Source: Thiomicrorhabdus sp. (GTDB taxonomy: Bacteria; Pseudomonadota; Gammaproteobacteria; Thiomicrospirales; Thiomicrospiraceae). From it: DNA of 37,382 nt. The notes under the pieces are model-generated. The model was not told the DNA's origin. It saw nothing but the letters and a program-made list of their open reading frames with translations, and ran no database searches. This document shows, one piece after another, positions 37,370 through 37,382 of this stretch. Both the position numbers and the translations under genes were made by a program. The stretch is taken from assembly GCA_027068835.1 (NCBI GenBank), contig JAMOLY010000129.1, positions 1-37,382 on the forward strand, read 5' to 3'. Position 1 is the stretch's first letter. The number at the start of each line of letters is the position of its first letter.

Positions 37370-37382
37370 GAAAACTAGGCTG

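Noticed and set aside
1-37382. CRISPR arrays, tRNA/rRNA genes, intact prophage or defence systems
   Set aside because: No direct-repeat/spacer pattern, no tRNA cloverleaf or rRNA sequence recognised, and no phage or defence-type ORFs.

Overview
The window is from a gammaproteobacterial chromosome. Sulfur-oxidiser types such as the Thiomicrospira group are a guess; taxonomy cannot be proven from this sequence alone. The left part is housekeeping: fabH (partial), plsX, rpmF, yceD and gph-like/rluC on the minus strand, a maf-family gene on the plus strand, then a divergent rne with a long leader, a low-Mr tyrosine phosphatase and an rluA-like gene. From about 12 kb to the right end, one nearly continuous minus-strand flagellar/chemotaxis cluster reads, in transcription order: fliE-fliF-fliG-fliH-fliI-fliJ-fliK-(short MCP)-motA-motB-fliL-fliM-fliN-fliO-fliP-fliQ-fliR-flhB-[gap with probable transposase remnants]-flhA-flhF-flhG-fliA-cheY-cheZ-cheA-cheW. 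Four points stand out. (1) An uncharacterised two-gene plus-strand module (9682-11802) encodes an acidic coiled-coil protein and a single-TM coiled-coil protein. It sits behind a near-consensus sigma54 promoter and abuts the chemotaxis genes, so it may be an undescribed flagellar/chemotaxis accessory. (2) There are 15 G/C homopolymer tracts of 8-11 nt, most of them inside flagellar/chemotaxis ORFs (fliM G11, fliI C11, cheA C11, fliK G10), resembling a set of phase-variable contingency loci. (3) CheA carries a 111-bp tandem repeat whose units encode a FliM-N-terminus-like TDEEFEALL motif. (4) The flhA-flhB gap appears to hold opposite-strand fragments of an ISAs1-like transposase. All calls come from reading the sequence and supplied ORFs; no database search was run.
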